From Testudinibacter aquarius (GTDB lineage: Bacteria; Pseudomonadota; Gammaproteobacteria; Enterobacterales; Pasteurellaceae), in NCBI RefSeq assembly GCF_004342725.1, contig NZ_SMCP01000005.1:172083-236082 (forward strand): a stretch of 64,000 nucleotides of DNA, in the 5' to 3' direction. Shown in pieces: positions 50,156 to 58,733 of the stretch. The position numbers and the translations under genes were made by a program. Under the pieces are notes generated by a model. The model had not been told where the DNA came from and did not search any database. It saw only the letters and a list, made by a program, of their open reading frames with translations. The first letter of the stretch is position 1; each line of letters opens with the position of its first letter.

Positions 50156-50500
50156 ATGAATACTATTCTTGAGATACTGGGAATTATTTTATTACTGCTC
50201 GGCGGATTAAGTCTTGTCGTATCCGCACTTGGGATTCGTATTTTGCCTAATACTTTAAGCAAACAGCACGCAGCAACCAAAGCCGGCACTTTGGCAATCA
50301 CCTTGATTTCGTTGGCGGCAATTTTGCTGGCACAAGAGTGGGCATGGACACTCCGTTTAGTGATTATGAGTTTTTTCCTGATCCTCACGCTGCCACTGGC
50401 GTCACACATGCTGGCCCGTGCTGCGGTTAAAGATACTCGTCTGCTCAGCGAAAAAGACCATCCGTCGGTTACGCCCTATCAAGAAAACCCCCACAAATAA
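50156..50500 (+). CDS. mnhG: Na+/H+ antiporter subunit G (MrpG/MnhG)
   Basis: Last subunit, 114 residues, three helices. Conserved parts are GLSLVVSALGIRILPNTLSKQHAATKAGTLAI and the closing PLASHMLARAAV. Start ATG 50156 lies 1 bp after mnhF. With it the set A to G is complete, so a working antiporter is likely. A hairpin follows at 50503-50535. Confidence 0.92.
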   Translation: MNTILEILGIILLLLGGLSLVVSALGIRILPNTLSKQHAATKAGTLAITLISLAAILLAQEWAWTLRLVIMSFFLILTLPLASHMLARAAVKDTRLLSEKDHPSVTPYQENPHK

Positions 50501-50502
50501 AC

Positions 50503-50535
50503 AACACCCTGTTTATGCCACATAAACAGGGTGTT
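50503..50535. terminator. terminator hairpin of the mnh operon
   Basis: Perfect 15-bp stem AACACCCTGTTTATG / CATAAACAGGGTGTT with a 3-nt loop, just after the mnhG stop. There is no good T-run, so termination efficiency is uncertain. It may also protect the 3' end. Confidence 0.65.
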
Positions 50536-50590
50536 ATTCAAAGTGCGGTTAAAGTGTGGCTAAATGTAGCTAAAGTGCGGTACAGCCAGA

Positions 50591-50929
50591 CTATTTCTGC
50601 TCGTTAAATGCTTCTAACGCACGCAACGAATAAGTATAAGCGGCGCCGGCATTTAAAGCGATCGCTGTCGCCAACGCTGCCGCAACTTCCTCTTCGCTTG
50701 CTCCGACTTTAATCGCTTCAGCAGCGTGCACCCCGATACAACTTTCACAACGCGTGGTCACCGCCACAGCCAGTGCAATCAATTCCCGAGTTTTAGCATC
50801 TAATACATCTCCTTCCGCTGCCGCCGCATTCAATGCGCCGTAAGCTTGCAACATTTTGGGATATTTCTGTCCCAATTGTCCGAAAGATTTTTTGACATGG
50901 CTCACATCATTTTTCCAATCTGCAAACAT
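50591..50929 (-). CDS. carboxymuconolactone decarboxylase / AhpD-like protein
   Basis: Small protein of 112 residues of the CMD/AhpD superfamily. The redox pair Cys-x-x-Cys is intact in RCESCIGVHAAEAIKVGASEEEVAAAL, with the downstream His that completes the AhpD site. It therefore probably has thiol-peroxidase or disulfide-reductase activity. It is divergent from the AraC regulator at 51053, which may control it. Confidence 0.85.
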   Translation of the reverse strand: MFADWKNDVSHVKKSFGQLGQKYPKMLQAYGALNAAAAEGDVLDAKTRELIALAVAVTTRCESCIGVHAAEAIKVGASEEEVAAALATAIALNAGAAYTYSLRALEAFNEQK

Positions 50930-51052
50930 TTTTTTCTCCTGATTTAAATAATAGGTAAATACGCTGGTTAACGGCGCTCATTATTGATATTATAAAACAA
51001 TATAAATTGTTATATAGTATCATTTTTTATCTTATTCATCTTAAGCGGAAAT

Positions 51053-51982
51053 ATGACCATGGACTATCTCGATCGACTGATTCAACTTGCCCAAGTAGAG
51101 GGCAAAATTAACGTGCTTTGCCGCTTTCAAGGTAGTTGGCAGCTCAAACACCAACAAGAACCGGAAGCACTTGGCATTTTTCACATTATTTCAAAAGGGG
51201 AATGCCGCCTGACATTAAATGATCAACAGAGTTATCACTTAAAACCCGGTGATGTCTTTTTTCTGCCACACGGTCTCGCCCACCGTATCGACAGCAAGCA
51301 TCAAAGTGCGGTTTCAACAGAGGAAAACACACCACTGACCGCACTTCAACAGCTACAACACGGTCCGTTTACCTTACGCACCAACAACCAAGCGTCCCAT
51401 GATTTTGAAATGTTCTGTGGCTATTTTCACTACTCCGGGCATTCGACATTACCAGCGATTTTGCCGGAATACTGGTATTTGTCCGGCAACAACGGTTCGG
51501 TTGCCGCACTACTCGAATTGCTGCAAAAAGAAGCTTTGTTGGAAATCGGTACGGTTTCGGTGGTCAATGCACTGTGTAATGTACTGTTTACCTACCTTAC
51601 ACGCGATTATATCCAACGCAGCCAAGACGTGACCAACGGCGTATTAGGCGCACTGCAAGACAAACGTCTATACCACTCGGTGAATGCCATGCTGCAAAAT
51701 CCGGAAAACAGCTGGAATATGGAGAATCTGGCAGAACTGAGTACCATGTCGCGCGCTAATTTCATCCGTCTTTTCAAAAGTAAAACCGGTACCTTGCCGG
51801 GAAAATTTTTAACGGGATTAAGAATGCAGAAAGCAGAATTGCTGCTGTGCAACACCAACAAATCTATTTTGGCGGTGGCACTGGAAGTCGGCTACCAATC
51901 TGAAGCCCACTTCAGCAAAGCCTTCAAACTGAAATACGGCATCTCCCCAAGCAAATACCGGGTACAGCGCATAGAAAAATAG
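51053..51982 (+). CDS. AraC-family transcriptional regulator (cupin type)
   Basis: Regulator of 309 residues. The N-terminal cupin has FHIISKGECRLTL and LKPGDVFFLPHGLAHRI (metal- or effector-binding barrel). The C-terminal double helix-turn-helix (about 215-305) has NLAELSTMSRANFIRLFKSKTG and ILAVALEVGYQSEAHFSKAFKLKYGISPSKYR. The start could be ATG 51053 or 51059. The divergent AhpD-like gene 123 bp away is the most likely target. Several uptake signals lie within the gene. Confidence 0.85.
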   Translation: MTMDYLDRLIQLAQVEGKINVLCRFQGSWQLKHQQEPEALGIFHIISKGECRLTLNDQQSYHLKPGDVFFLPHGLAHRIDSKHQSAVSTEENTPLTALQQLQHGPFTLRTNNQASHDFEMFCGYFHYSGHSTLPAILPEYWYLSGNNGSVAALLELLQKEALLEIGTVSVVNALCNVLFTYLTRDYIQRSQDVTNGVLGALQDKRLYHSVNAMLQNPENSWNMENLAELSTMSRANFIRLFKSKTGTLPGKFLTGLRMQKAELLLCNTNKSILAVALEVGYQSEAHFSKAFKLKYGISPSKYRVQRIEK

Positions 51983-51991
51983 CTGGAAATT

Positions 51992-52087
51992 TAGGGGCTG
52001 TTGATCTTTTGTGTTTATAAATCAAGCAAAAAGAGTGGCGAAAAATAGTCTATAGCTCAAATTATAAACAAAGATCGACAGACCCTA
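51992..52087. repeat. family-1 palindromic element (copy F)
   Basis: 96 bp, from TAGGGGCTGTTGATCTTTTG to ACAGACCCTA, with a short interior GTGGCGAAAAATAGTCTATAG related to copies C and D. The outer arms pair over about 25 bp with a few mismatches. It lies between the AraC regulator and the yafQ stop and could terminate both. Confidence 0.8.
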
Positions 52088-52091
52088 AGCA

Positions 52092-52367
52092 TCACTTAAA
52101 CAAATCCGCATGTGAACCGACACGATATAGCTTGATCTGTTTATTTTCAAAGTCTCGCTGATAAATCAATAACAAATCAGGTCTGCCGTGGCATTCCAGA
52201 TAACCGACATAATTTCCGATCAAGGAATGCTCTTTATATTTAGCCGGTAATGGAGCGCCTATAGCGAGTAAGCTAATCACATCAAGAATAATCGATTGGG
52301 CTTTTTGATCATTTTGATACTTTTTGGCATCTTTTTTAAATTTAGCCGAGCGAACAATCGCAAACAT
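52092..52367 (-). CDS. yafQ: YafQ/RelE-family toxin (mRNA interferase)
   Basis: Basic protein of 91 residues that would cleave mRNA on the ribosome. Family signs are a start IVRSAKFKKDAKKYQ, the middle PLPAKYKEHSLIGNYVGYLECHGRPDLLLIYQ and the terminal YRVGSHADLF; the catalytic histidines of YafQ (in KEHSL, ECHGRPD and GSHADLF) are present. It is 1 bp downstream of the antitoxin gene, the usual order. Confidence 0.9.
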   Translation of the reverse strand: MFAIVRSAKFKKDAKKYQNDQKAQSIILDVISLLAIGAPLPAKYKEHSLIGNYVGYLECHGRPDLLLIYQRDFENKQIKLYRVGSHADLFK

Positions 52368-52368
52368 A

Positions 52369-52623
52369 TCACCAACCTAAATCACGCTTTAATTCATCAA
52401 CCGTGCTAAATGTTGCGGTATTTATCTGATTTTCCAATTCATAAATAGCTTGCAATGTTTCTTCATTTGGCTGAAGCAATCCCTCTGGTAAGCGTTGTGT
52501 CGCCGCCAGTTGTTTTAACAACATTCTGATCGCCGTTGACAAATCTATCCCTAGCTTTTTTGCATTTTCTTGCGCTTGCTTCTTAATCCGGCTATCCACT
52601 CGAATGGTTACACTCGCATCCAT
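52369..52623 (-). CDS. dinJ: DinJ/RelB-family antitoxin
   Basis: Antitoxin of 84 residues with an N-terminal ribbon-helix-helix DNA-binding domain (MDASVTIRVDSRIKKQAQENAKKLG-IDLSTAIRMLLKQ). Its C-terminal part (QAIYELENQINTATFSTVDELKRDLGW) should wrap the toxin. I start at ATG 52623, where GGAGGATTT precedes it and where all relatives start; the longer frame crosses the operator. It pairs with yafQ. Confidence 0.92.
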   Translation of the reverse strand: MDASVTIRVDSRIKKQAQENAKKLGIDLSTAIRMLLKQLAATQRLPEGLLQPNEETLQAIYELENQINTATFSTVDELKRDLGW

Positions 52624-52643
52624 AAATCCTCCATCGGATAAAT

Positions 52644-52665
52644 GTAATAACAATATTGTCATTAC
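52644..52665. promoter_or_regulatory. dinJ-yafQ operator
   Basis: 22-bp palindrome GTAATAACAAT / ATTGTCATTAC with one mismatch, 21 bp upstream of dinJ. A further half-site, TGTAATACAATTT, lies at 52671-52683. Position and symmetry fit autoregulation by the antitoxin-toxin complex. Confidence 0.65.
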
Positions 52666-52755
52666 TATTTTGTAATACAATTTAGTCCAAGTCTCCAAAA
52701 AAGCAATAAAAAAAGCAAGTAAAACTTATGTTGCGCGGGTTTAACTCGAAAAAAA

Positions 52756-52787
52756 ACCGCACTTTGATTTTCAACTCAAAGTGCGGT
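52756..52787 (-). terminator. dmsABC terminator built from an inverted uptake-signal pair
   Basis: 12-bp stem ACCGCACTTTGA / TCAAAGTGCGGT with an 8-nt loop, followed on the minus strand by eight T. The stem arms are two opposed DNA uptake signals, a known terminator form in Haemophilus-type Pasteurellaceae. Confidence 0.9.
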
Positions 52788-52809
52788 CTGTTGGTGAGCA
52801 AAGATTAAA

Positions 52810-53727
52810 TCAATATCCCAGTGCTGCCATGCCGACGGTCATATGCAAGCCGTAGAAAATAATTCTAGCCAGCAATTCCGCAGCGATAATCAGGAGCACG
52901 CCGATAAACGGAAGTGCGGTATTGGCTTTTTTCACAGTCAGTAACAATAAGCCGATTGCGATTAATACAAAGCGCGTGAGCATCACCGGCACGAATGACG
53001 GCACTAGATCCAATGCTTGGTGAATCGCACTGCTGATGCCGGCTAAGTAGCCGTATTGCTGATAAGTCACGATAACTGCAGCAATAAACGCCAGCCATGC
53101 GATCGTTAACAACAAGCCGTTCAGACGTTCAGCCGCTTTGACACTGTTTAGCAGTGCCAATGCCAGGGTTGAGCCCCCCAAAAGTGCGGTCAGCAGAAAT
53201 GAAAGCGGCGTAAACACGGAATTCCAAGTCGGCACTGTCGGGATCATATACAGCTTAGACATCGCATAGATAAACGCTGCACCGACTATACTAACCACAA
53301 TCAGTGCTAACGGGCGCCAAATCGACGGCAACTTGGCAGAAATATTCGCCAACAACCGTACCACGAAACCGACTACAGGCAGTTTTTGCCATGCTTGCGG
53401 TAATAAGCGTGCCGTCGCCAACGCCCAGTAGCCTGCACCGAGTGCAAAGAATGCCGAACCGGCGGCGATTTCGTTGCTTAAGCCGGAAGCACCGATACGA
53501 TTCAGGGCATTAAAGGCACGCTGGGGTGAACCTAGGTGCAGGGTTGAAAAAATAAAGCCAATCGCCATCAAACCCCATAACACCGTCATCACATAATGCG
53601 TGCGTGTTGCGGCACGCTCGCTTTTTTCTGTTAACAATAACAGCGTGAATACCCAAAATGCGCCGACCGCACTTTGCGCCAACACGGTGAAAAACACCAG
53701 AGGCCATTCATGTAATCCCATTCCCAT
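52810..53727 (-). CDS. dmsC: DMSO reductase membrane anchor DmsC
   Basis: Membrane anchor of 305 residues, eight helices, which oxidises menaquinol for the reductase. It begins MGMGLHEWPLVFFTVLAQSAVGAFW as in E. coli DmsC, with STLHLGSPQRAFNALNRIG carrying the conserved His. I start at ATG 53727, preceded by AAGGAGG, 1 bp after dmsB; the longer frame overlaps dmsB. It is last in dmsABC. Confidence 0.92.
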   Translation of the reverse strand: MGMGLHEWPLVFFTVLAQSAVGAFWVFTLLLLTEKSERAATRTHYVMTVLWGLMAIGFIFSTLHLGSPQRAFNALNRIGASGLSNEIAAGSAFFALGAGYWALATARLLPQAWQKLPVVGFVVRLLANISAKLPSIWRPLALIVVSIVGAAFIYAMSKLYMIPTVPTWNSVFTPLSFLLTALLGGSTLALALLNSVKAAERLNGLLLTIAWLAFIAAVIVTYQQYGYLAGISSAIHQALDLVPSFVPVMLTRFVLIAIGLLLLTVKKANTALPFIGVLLIIAAELLARIIFYGLHMTVGMAALGY

Positions 53728-53728
53728 A

Positions 53729-54352
53729 TTACACCTCCTTCGGGTTGGCAAGGAAACCGCTGCGGTCGTCGCTCGGTTTCGCATTGTGGTTCAAACGTAG
53801 CGCAATATTTGGATTAGTGTAGTGCGACGGCGGCAAAGGTGCCACATCTTTCAAATCCCCATATTTGGCTTTCAGCTCATCCATCGGCAGCAGATCCAAG
53901 GCACGCAGCGGACAAGACTCGACACACATCGGCTTTTTGCCCACTTCAACCCGTTCAAAACAGCCGTCGCATTTACTCATGCGCCCTTTGCTTTCGTCGT
54001 ATTGCGGCGCACCGTACGGACACGCCATGCTGCAATATTTACAGCCGATACACACATCTTGATCTACTACCACAAAGCCGTCTTCTCGTTTGTGCATGGC
54101 ACCACTCGGGCAAACACTGGCACAAGCCGGGTTTTCGCAGTGGTTGCAGGAGATCGAAAGATAGTAGGAGAACACGTCCTGTGTCCATGCTTCGCCTTCT
54201 TGCTTCCAACCGCCGCCGCAATATTCATAAATGCGGCGAAAACTGACATCCGGGGTTAAATCTTTGTAGTCTTTGCACGCCAGTTCACAGGTCTTGCAGC
54301 CGGTGCAGCGCTGCGAATCGATATAAAATCCATATTGTTTTGCCGTCATCAT
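53729..54352 (-). CDS. dmsB: DMSO reductase iron-sulfur subunit DmsB
   Basis: Electron-transfer subunit of 207 residues carrying four [4Fe-4S] clusters. The cysteine groups are visible: CTGCKTCELAC, CNHCENPACASVC, CIGCKYCSMACPYGAP and CDGCFERV-CVESCPLRAL. It passes electrons from DmsC to DmsA. It overlaps dmsA by four bases. Confidence 0.95.
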   Translation of the reverse strand: MMTAKQYGFYIDSQRCTGCKTCELACKDYKDLTPDVSFRRIYEYCGGGWKQEGEAWTQDVFSYYLSISCNHCENPACASVCPSGAMHKREDGFVVVDQDVCIGCKYCSMACPYGAPQYDESKGRMSKCDGCFERVEVGKKPMCVESCPLRALDLLPMDELKAKYGDLKDVAPLPPSHYTNPNIALRLNHNAKPSDDRSGFLANPKEV

Positions 54353-56802
54353 TCACCTCCCACACGGGCGACTTCAACCAAATTGGTATGTTGCGGATTG
54401 CCTTTCGAGAGTGGCGACGGGCGCTGAGTGGTCAACACGTTAAAGCTGCCGTTTTGATCGACACGCTGTCCGTCGGGCGTATACCATGCTCCCTCGCCCA
54501 TCGCAATCACGCCCGGTAAAATTCGTGGCGTCACATTTGCCATCACCCGAGTTTCACCACGATCATTGAAGATTCGCACCATCTCGTTATGTTTGATCCC
54601 ACGCTTTTCTGCATCAATCGGGTTGATCCACAACGATTGCAACGAAGCTTGATCCAACACATCAACATTAGCGTAAGTGGAATGCACCCGTGATTTAAAA
54701 TGGAAACCGACCAGCTGCAACGGATATTTCTCTGTTAACGGATCATCAAAACCTTCCACCGCGCGAGCATAAATCGGCAGCGGACTGATAATATCGCCCT
54801 CTGCCAGTTCCCAGCTTTCAGCAATTTTTGCCAAGCGCTCTGAATACACTTCAATTTTGCCCGACGGCGTGGTCAACGGATTCGCCACCGGATCTTGGCG
54901 GAATTTTTTGAACGCCACCATATGCCCGGACGGATCTTGCTGTTTGATAATGCCGCGCTGTCTGAACTCTTCAAAGCTGATGTCTTGGAACAACGGGTTT
55001 TTCTCTTGGGTCTGTTGATACAGATAGCGCAGCCATTCTTCTTGGCTACGGCCTTCAGTAAACACCTCTTTTTTACCCATTTTTTCCGCAATACCCGCCA
55101 GAATGTCATACACTGGTTTGCATTCAAATTGCGGTTCAATCGCTTGATCGGCAAAAATCACATAACCCATATTGCCCGCCGAGCCGTCCATGCAGAAATC
55201 TGCCTGCTCGGAGGTGGTGCAGTCCGGCAGCAGAATATCAGCACATTTGGCGGTCGAAGTCATGTGGTTGTCGATCACCACCAGCATTTCACATTGGCTT
55301 TCGTCCTGTAAAATTGCTAAAGTGCGGTTGATGTCGGAATGTTGGTTGACAATACAGTTGCCGGCATAATTTAAGATAAATTTAATCGGTTTATTCAGTT
55401 TTTCCGCACCTTTTAAGCCGTCTTTCAACGCGGTCATTTCTGCACCGCGCACCACCGCATCAGTCCACATAAAGATCGGAATTTTGGCTTTGATCGGGTT
55501 TTCACCGACCGGCAAACGCACAAACGGAATACTGTAAAATCCTTCACGCGAACCGCTGTTGCCGCCATTGATACCGACATTGCCGGTCAAACACGCCAAC
55601 ATCGCAATTGCCCGTGCTGCCTGTTCGCCGTTGGCGTGGCGCTGCGGTCCCCACCCTTGACAGATATACGCCGGTTTAGTGGTGGCGATTTCACGTGCTA
55701 AACGGATGATTGTCTCTTTTGGAATCGCAGTAATTTTTGCTGCCCATTCCGGCGTTTTGGCGGTGTGATCGTCGCCTTCGCCCAAGATATAGGCTTTGTA
55801 GTGCGCATTCGGCTTGGCTGAAGCCGGCAAGGTTTTTTCATCGTAACCGACGCAGTAGGTGTCTAAAAATGCTTGATCGACCAAATTTTCGGTGATCATC
55901 ACATATGCCATCCCCTCAACAAACGCCGCATCCGTGCCCGGACGAATCGGAACCCACTCGCCTTCCCGTCCTGAGGCTGTGTCGTTATAACGCGGATCGA
56001 CCATAATCATGCGTGCATTAGAGCGCTCCATCGCTTGTTGCACTAAATAGGTTACACCACCGCCACTCATGCGGGTTTCTGCCGGATTATTACCGAAATA
56101 GACCACTAATTTCGAATTTTCAATATCCGTCGGACTGTTGCCGGCATTGCTGCCGTACATAAACGGGATGGCTTCAAAGATTTGCGAATAACTGTAAGTA
56201 CCGTGATGGCCCAGGCAGCCGCCGATACTGTTCATAAAGCGGCTGGAAATACTTCTCGGCGGTGGATATGAAGCCGCAACCGTAGCGCCCAACGTGCCGG
56301 TGGCAAATGGTAGATATAGGCTTTCGTTGCCGTGTTCAGCGATGATCCGTTGCAGATTATCGGCAATTTCCGTAAAGGCTTCGTCCCACGAAATACGCTT
56401 AAATTTGCCCTCACCACGCTTACCGACTCGTTTCATCGGGTATTTCAAGCGATCGGGATTGTACACCCGACGGCGCATTGAACGCCCACGCGCACAAGCC
56501 CGCACTTGATGAAAATCACCGTAAACATCATCGCCCAGATTATCGGTTTCCACATATTTGATCACACCGTCCTGCACGTGCATCCGCAATGGACAGCGGC
56601 TGTGGCAATTTACCGTACAAGCGCTCCACACCAATTTTTCTTCCGCTTTACTACCCATCGCCGCTGTGCCACGCTCACCTGCTGACACCGGCATTGGCAC
56701 CGCACTTGCAGCCAAGGCAATTCCACTTAAAGCAGCGCTACCTTTGAGCAAACTACGACGGCTGGTCGCAAAATCCGGAGCGTTTTTGGAATTTTTCTCC
56801 AT
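54349..56802 (-). CDS. dmsA: DMSO reductase molybdopterin catalytic subunit DmsA
   Basis: Periplasmic-facing Mo-bisMGD enzyme of 817 residues that reduces DMSO and related N- or S-oxides in anaerobic respiration. A Tat signal (TSRRSLLKGSAALSG) is at the N-terminus. The FeS motif is CTVNCHSRCPLRMHV, followed by RACARGRSMRRRVYNPDRLKYP. GCLGHHGTYSYSQ lies where the Mo-ligating serine is expected. I start at ATG 56802, preceded by GGGGAGA; the in-frame GTG upstream overlaps that site. The chaperone gene dmsD is not in the window. Confidence 0.94.
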   Translation of the reverse strand: MEKNSKNAPDFATSRRSLLKGSAALSGIALAASAVPMPVSAGERGTAAMGSKAEEKLVWSACTVNCHSRCPLRMHVQDGVIKYVETDNLGDDVYGDFHQVRACARGRSMRRRVYNPDRLKYPMKRVGKRGEGKFKRISWDEAFTEIADNLQRIIAEHGNESLYLPFATGTLGATVAASYPPPRSISSRFMNSIGGCLGHHGTYSYSQIFEAIPFMYGSNAGNSPTDIENSKLVVYFGNNPAETRMSGGGVTYLVQQAMERSNARMIMVDPRYNDTASGREGEWVPIRPGTDAAFVEGMAYVMITENLVDQAFLDTYCVGYDEKTLPASAKPNAHYKAYILGEGDDHTAKTPEWAAKITAIPKETIIRLAREIATTKPAYICQGWGPQRHANGEQAARAIAMLACLTGNVGINGGNSGSREGFYSIPFVRLPVGENPIKAKIPIFMWTDAVVRGAEMTALKDGLKGAEKLNKPIKFILNYAGNCIVNQHSDINRTLAILQDESQCEMLVVIDNHMTSTAKCADILLPDCTTSEQADFCMDGSAGNMGYVIFADQAIEPQFECKPVYDILAGIAEKMGKKEVFTEGRSQEEWLRYLYQQTQEKNPLFQDISFEEFRQRGIIKQQDPSGHMVAFKKFRQDPVANPLTTPSGKIEVYSERLAKIAESWELAEGDIISPLPIYARAVEGFDDPLTEKYPLQLVGFHFKSRVHSTYANVDVLDQASLQSLWINPIDAEKRGIKHNEMVRIFNDRGETRVMANVTPRILPGVIAMGEGAWYTPDGQRVDQNGSFNVLTTQRPSPLSKGNPQHTNLVEVARVGGE

Positions 56803-56848
56803 AAAATTTCTCCCCACAAAATAAAAAAATCAAAAATAACCGAGGAGA

Positions 56849-56889
56849 ATAATAGAGGATTTTATCTAACTAAAATTGATTAATATCAA
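56849..56889 (-). promoter_or_regulatory. FNR-activated dmsA promoter
   Basis: TTGATTAATATCAA (56876-56889) is a perfect FNR box (TTGAT-N4-ATCAA). A TATTAT -10 on the minus strand lies at 56849-56854, giving a start near 56842. That puts the box centre at about -41, the class II activating position. Confidence 0.8.
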
Positions 56890-57034
56890 ATGAGAATAGT
56901 CACTACACTAAATCACAAGATCTTAAGATTTTTTATCACAAACTATTGATAAATCGATATATATTTATTTATATAACGATTCACAATAAATTTCTGTTAG
57001 AATCCTCAATCAGATCAACCAACATGCCATTATT

Positions 57035-57934
57035 ATGAACAACGCTATTTTACTCGGATTGTTTTCCTCATTGTTTTTTGCCGCCACTTTTGTACTCAAT
57101 CGCAGTATGTCGCTGTCTGGCGGCGATGCTTGGTGGTCAGCGGCGCTGCGCTTTGTGTTTATGTTGCCGATGCTGTATCTGCTGTTGGGAATGCAGATAA
57201 AACGAAGTGCGGTTTACCATGCAATTCGGCAGGCACCGATTGCGTGGTTATTGTGGTCAACAGTTGGTTTTGGCTTATTTTATCTGCCGCTGACACTCTC
57301 CGCAGATTATGCCTCGTCATGGCTGGTCGCCAGTTCATGGCAGATTACCATTATCGCCGGTATTCTGCTGACGCCGCTGTTTGGGCAAGCCATTCCGCTG
57401 AGAAACCTGTTTTTTTCCTGCCTGATTGTATTGGGAATCGTGCTACTGCAAATTGATAACCTGCGTACGCTCTCGTTGCAGGAGAGCTTGTATCCATTAC
57501 TGTTGATTCTGATGGCCGCCTTTGCTTATCCGCTCGGCAACCGCAAAATGATGGTGCTGGTCGGCAACAGGTTGACAACACAACAGCGGGTCTATGGTAT
57601 GGTGTTGTGTTCTATGCCGTTTTGGTTGATTTGCATGACGATTGCCGGTGTCAACAGCGGTTTACCGCCTGTTAGCCAAGTAAGCCAATCATTTATGGTG
57701 GCACTGTTTTCCGGCGTCATCGCCACACTGCTGTTTTTCAAAGCAACCGAATTGGTGAAACACAATATGAAGCAGTTGGCGGTCATTGAAGCCACCCAAG
57801 CCGGCGAAATCTTGTTCACTTTACTGGGTGGGGTGTTGCTGCTCAGCGATCCGATGCCGAGTGGCTTGGCATTTGTCGGTTTGATGATTGTCGTTCTCGG
57901 CATTTTTATCAACGGTTTCTCAACAAAGCCTTAA
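57035..57934 (+). CDS. EmrE-like multidrug resistance efflux transporter (DMT superfamily)
   Basis: Inner-membrane protein of 299 residues with ten predicted helices in two repeats of five. It belongs to the PF13536-type group (FAATFVLNRSMSLSGGDAWWSAALRFVFMLP; later LAYPLGNRKMM-type and KHNMKQLAVIEATQAGEILFTLLGG). Substrates of this group are mostly unknown despite the name. It is divergent from dmsA, and the FNR box faces away from it. Confidence 0.8.
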   Translation: MNNAILLGLFSSLFFAATFVLNRSMSLSGGDAWWSAALRFVFMLPMLYLLLGMQIKRSAVYHAIRQAPIAWLLWSTVGFGLFYLPLTLSADYASSWLVASSWQITIIAGILLTPLFGQAIPLRNLFFSCLIVLGIVLLQIDNLRTLSLQESLYPLLLILMAAFAYPLGNRKMMVLVGNRLTTQQRVYGMVLCSMPFWLICMTIAGVNSGLPPVSQVSQSFMVALFSGVIATLLFFKATELVKHNMKQLAVIEATQAGEILFTLLGGVLLLSDPMPSGLAFVGLMIVVLGIFINGFSTKP

Positions 57935-58060
57935 AATAGTCATATTCCAAGCGGCTGAGTATTTTTATTTCACTATATTTTAATGCTAAAATCATTCATA
58001 CTAGCGCCCGTTTTTTAGCGCTACTTTTTATTGTCATTTATCTTAATTTAAGGAACTTTT

Positions 58061-58627
58061 ATGTCTAACACCACAAATAGTTATGCCAACCCGGGCCCAT
58101 TAGGTTTATGCGGTTTTGCCTTGACCACTTGGTTATTGTGCTTAATCAACGGTGGCTTTTTTGACACTCAATCACTCGGTTTGGTGATTGCCATGGCATT
58201 TGCCTTCGGCGGCACCGCGCAAGCCATTGCCGGAATTATGGAGTTTAAAAAAGGCAATACCTTCGGTTTCACTGCGTTTATCAGCTACGGCGCATTCTGG
58301 TGGTCTTGGGGCTTGTTCGTCGCCTTTTTCAAAGGGGAAACCCCGGCAACTTTCGTTGCATGGTATCTGGCCGCTTGGGGCACCTTCACCCTGATGATGT
58401 TCATCGCCACGCTGGCCAAACCGCGCGCCCTGCAAGCGATTTTCTTCTTCCTGACCTTAACTTTCTACGCTTTGGCAATCGGTGACGCCACCGCTAACCA
58501 CACCATTATCAATGTCGGCGGTTACTTAGGATTGATTACCGCACTTTGCGCTTTCTACTTAGCTGCAGCGGAAGTGATCAACGAATCTTATGGCAGAACA
58601 GTGTTGCCAATCGGTGAGAAAAAATAA
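58061..58627 (+). CDS. satP: acetate/succinate transporter SatP (YaaH/GPR1/FUN34 family)
   Basis: Membrane transporter of 188 residues, six helices, for acetate and succinate with protons. The signature NPGPLGLCGFALTTWLL and the helix segment FGGTAQAIAGIMEFKKGNTFGFTAFISYGAFWWS are diagnostic. Length equals the E. coli protein. It is monocistronic with a hairpin downstream. Confidence 0.95.
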   Translation: MSNTTNSYANPGPLGLCGFALTTWLLCLINGGFFDTQSLGLVIAMAFAFGGTAQAIAGIMEFKKGNTFGFTAFISYGAFWWSWGLFVAFFKGETPATFVAWYLAAWGTFTLMMFIATLAKPRALQAIFFFLTLTFYALAIGDATANHTIINVGGYLGLITALCAFYLAAAEVINESYGRTVLPIGEKK

Positions 58628-58643
58628 TCTAGTTTACAAAATT

Positions 58644-58694
58644 ATTTGATGAGGCAAAGTAGCAACGGGGTTTTCCAAAAACAGTTGCTACTTT
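58644..58694. terminator. satP terminator containing a family-2 element remnant
   Basis: 11-bp stem AAAGTAGCAAC (58656-58666) / GTTGCTACTTT (58684-58694). The left arm is part of ATTTGATGAGGCAAAGTAG (58644-58662), 19 bp identical to the right end of the family-2 elements at 34044 and 44425. Confidence 0.65.
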
Positions 58695-58714
58695 ATCATA
58701 TCAATCGTATATTC

Positions 58715-58731
58715 TAGGGTTTGTTGATATT
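58715..58731. repeat. solo family-1 element end beside nadE
   Basis: TAGGGTTTGTTGATATT, one mismatch from the family-1 end, stops 3 bp before the nadE stop codon. There is no opposite arm. Confidence 0.55.
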
Positions 58732-58733
58732 GG

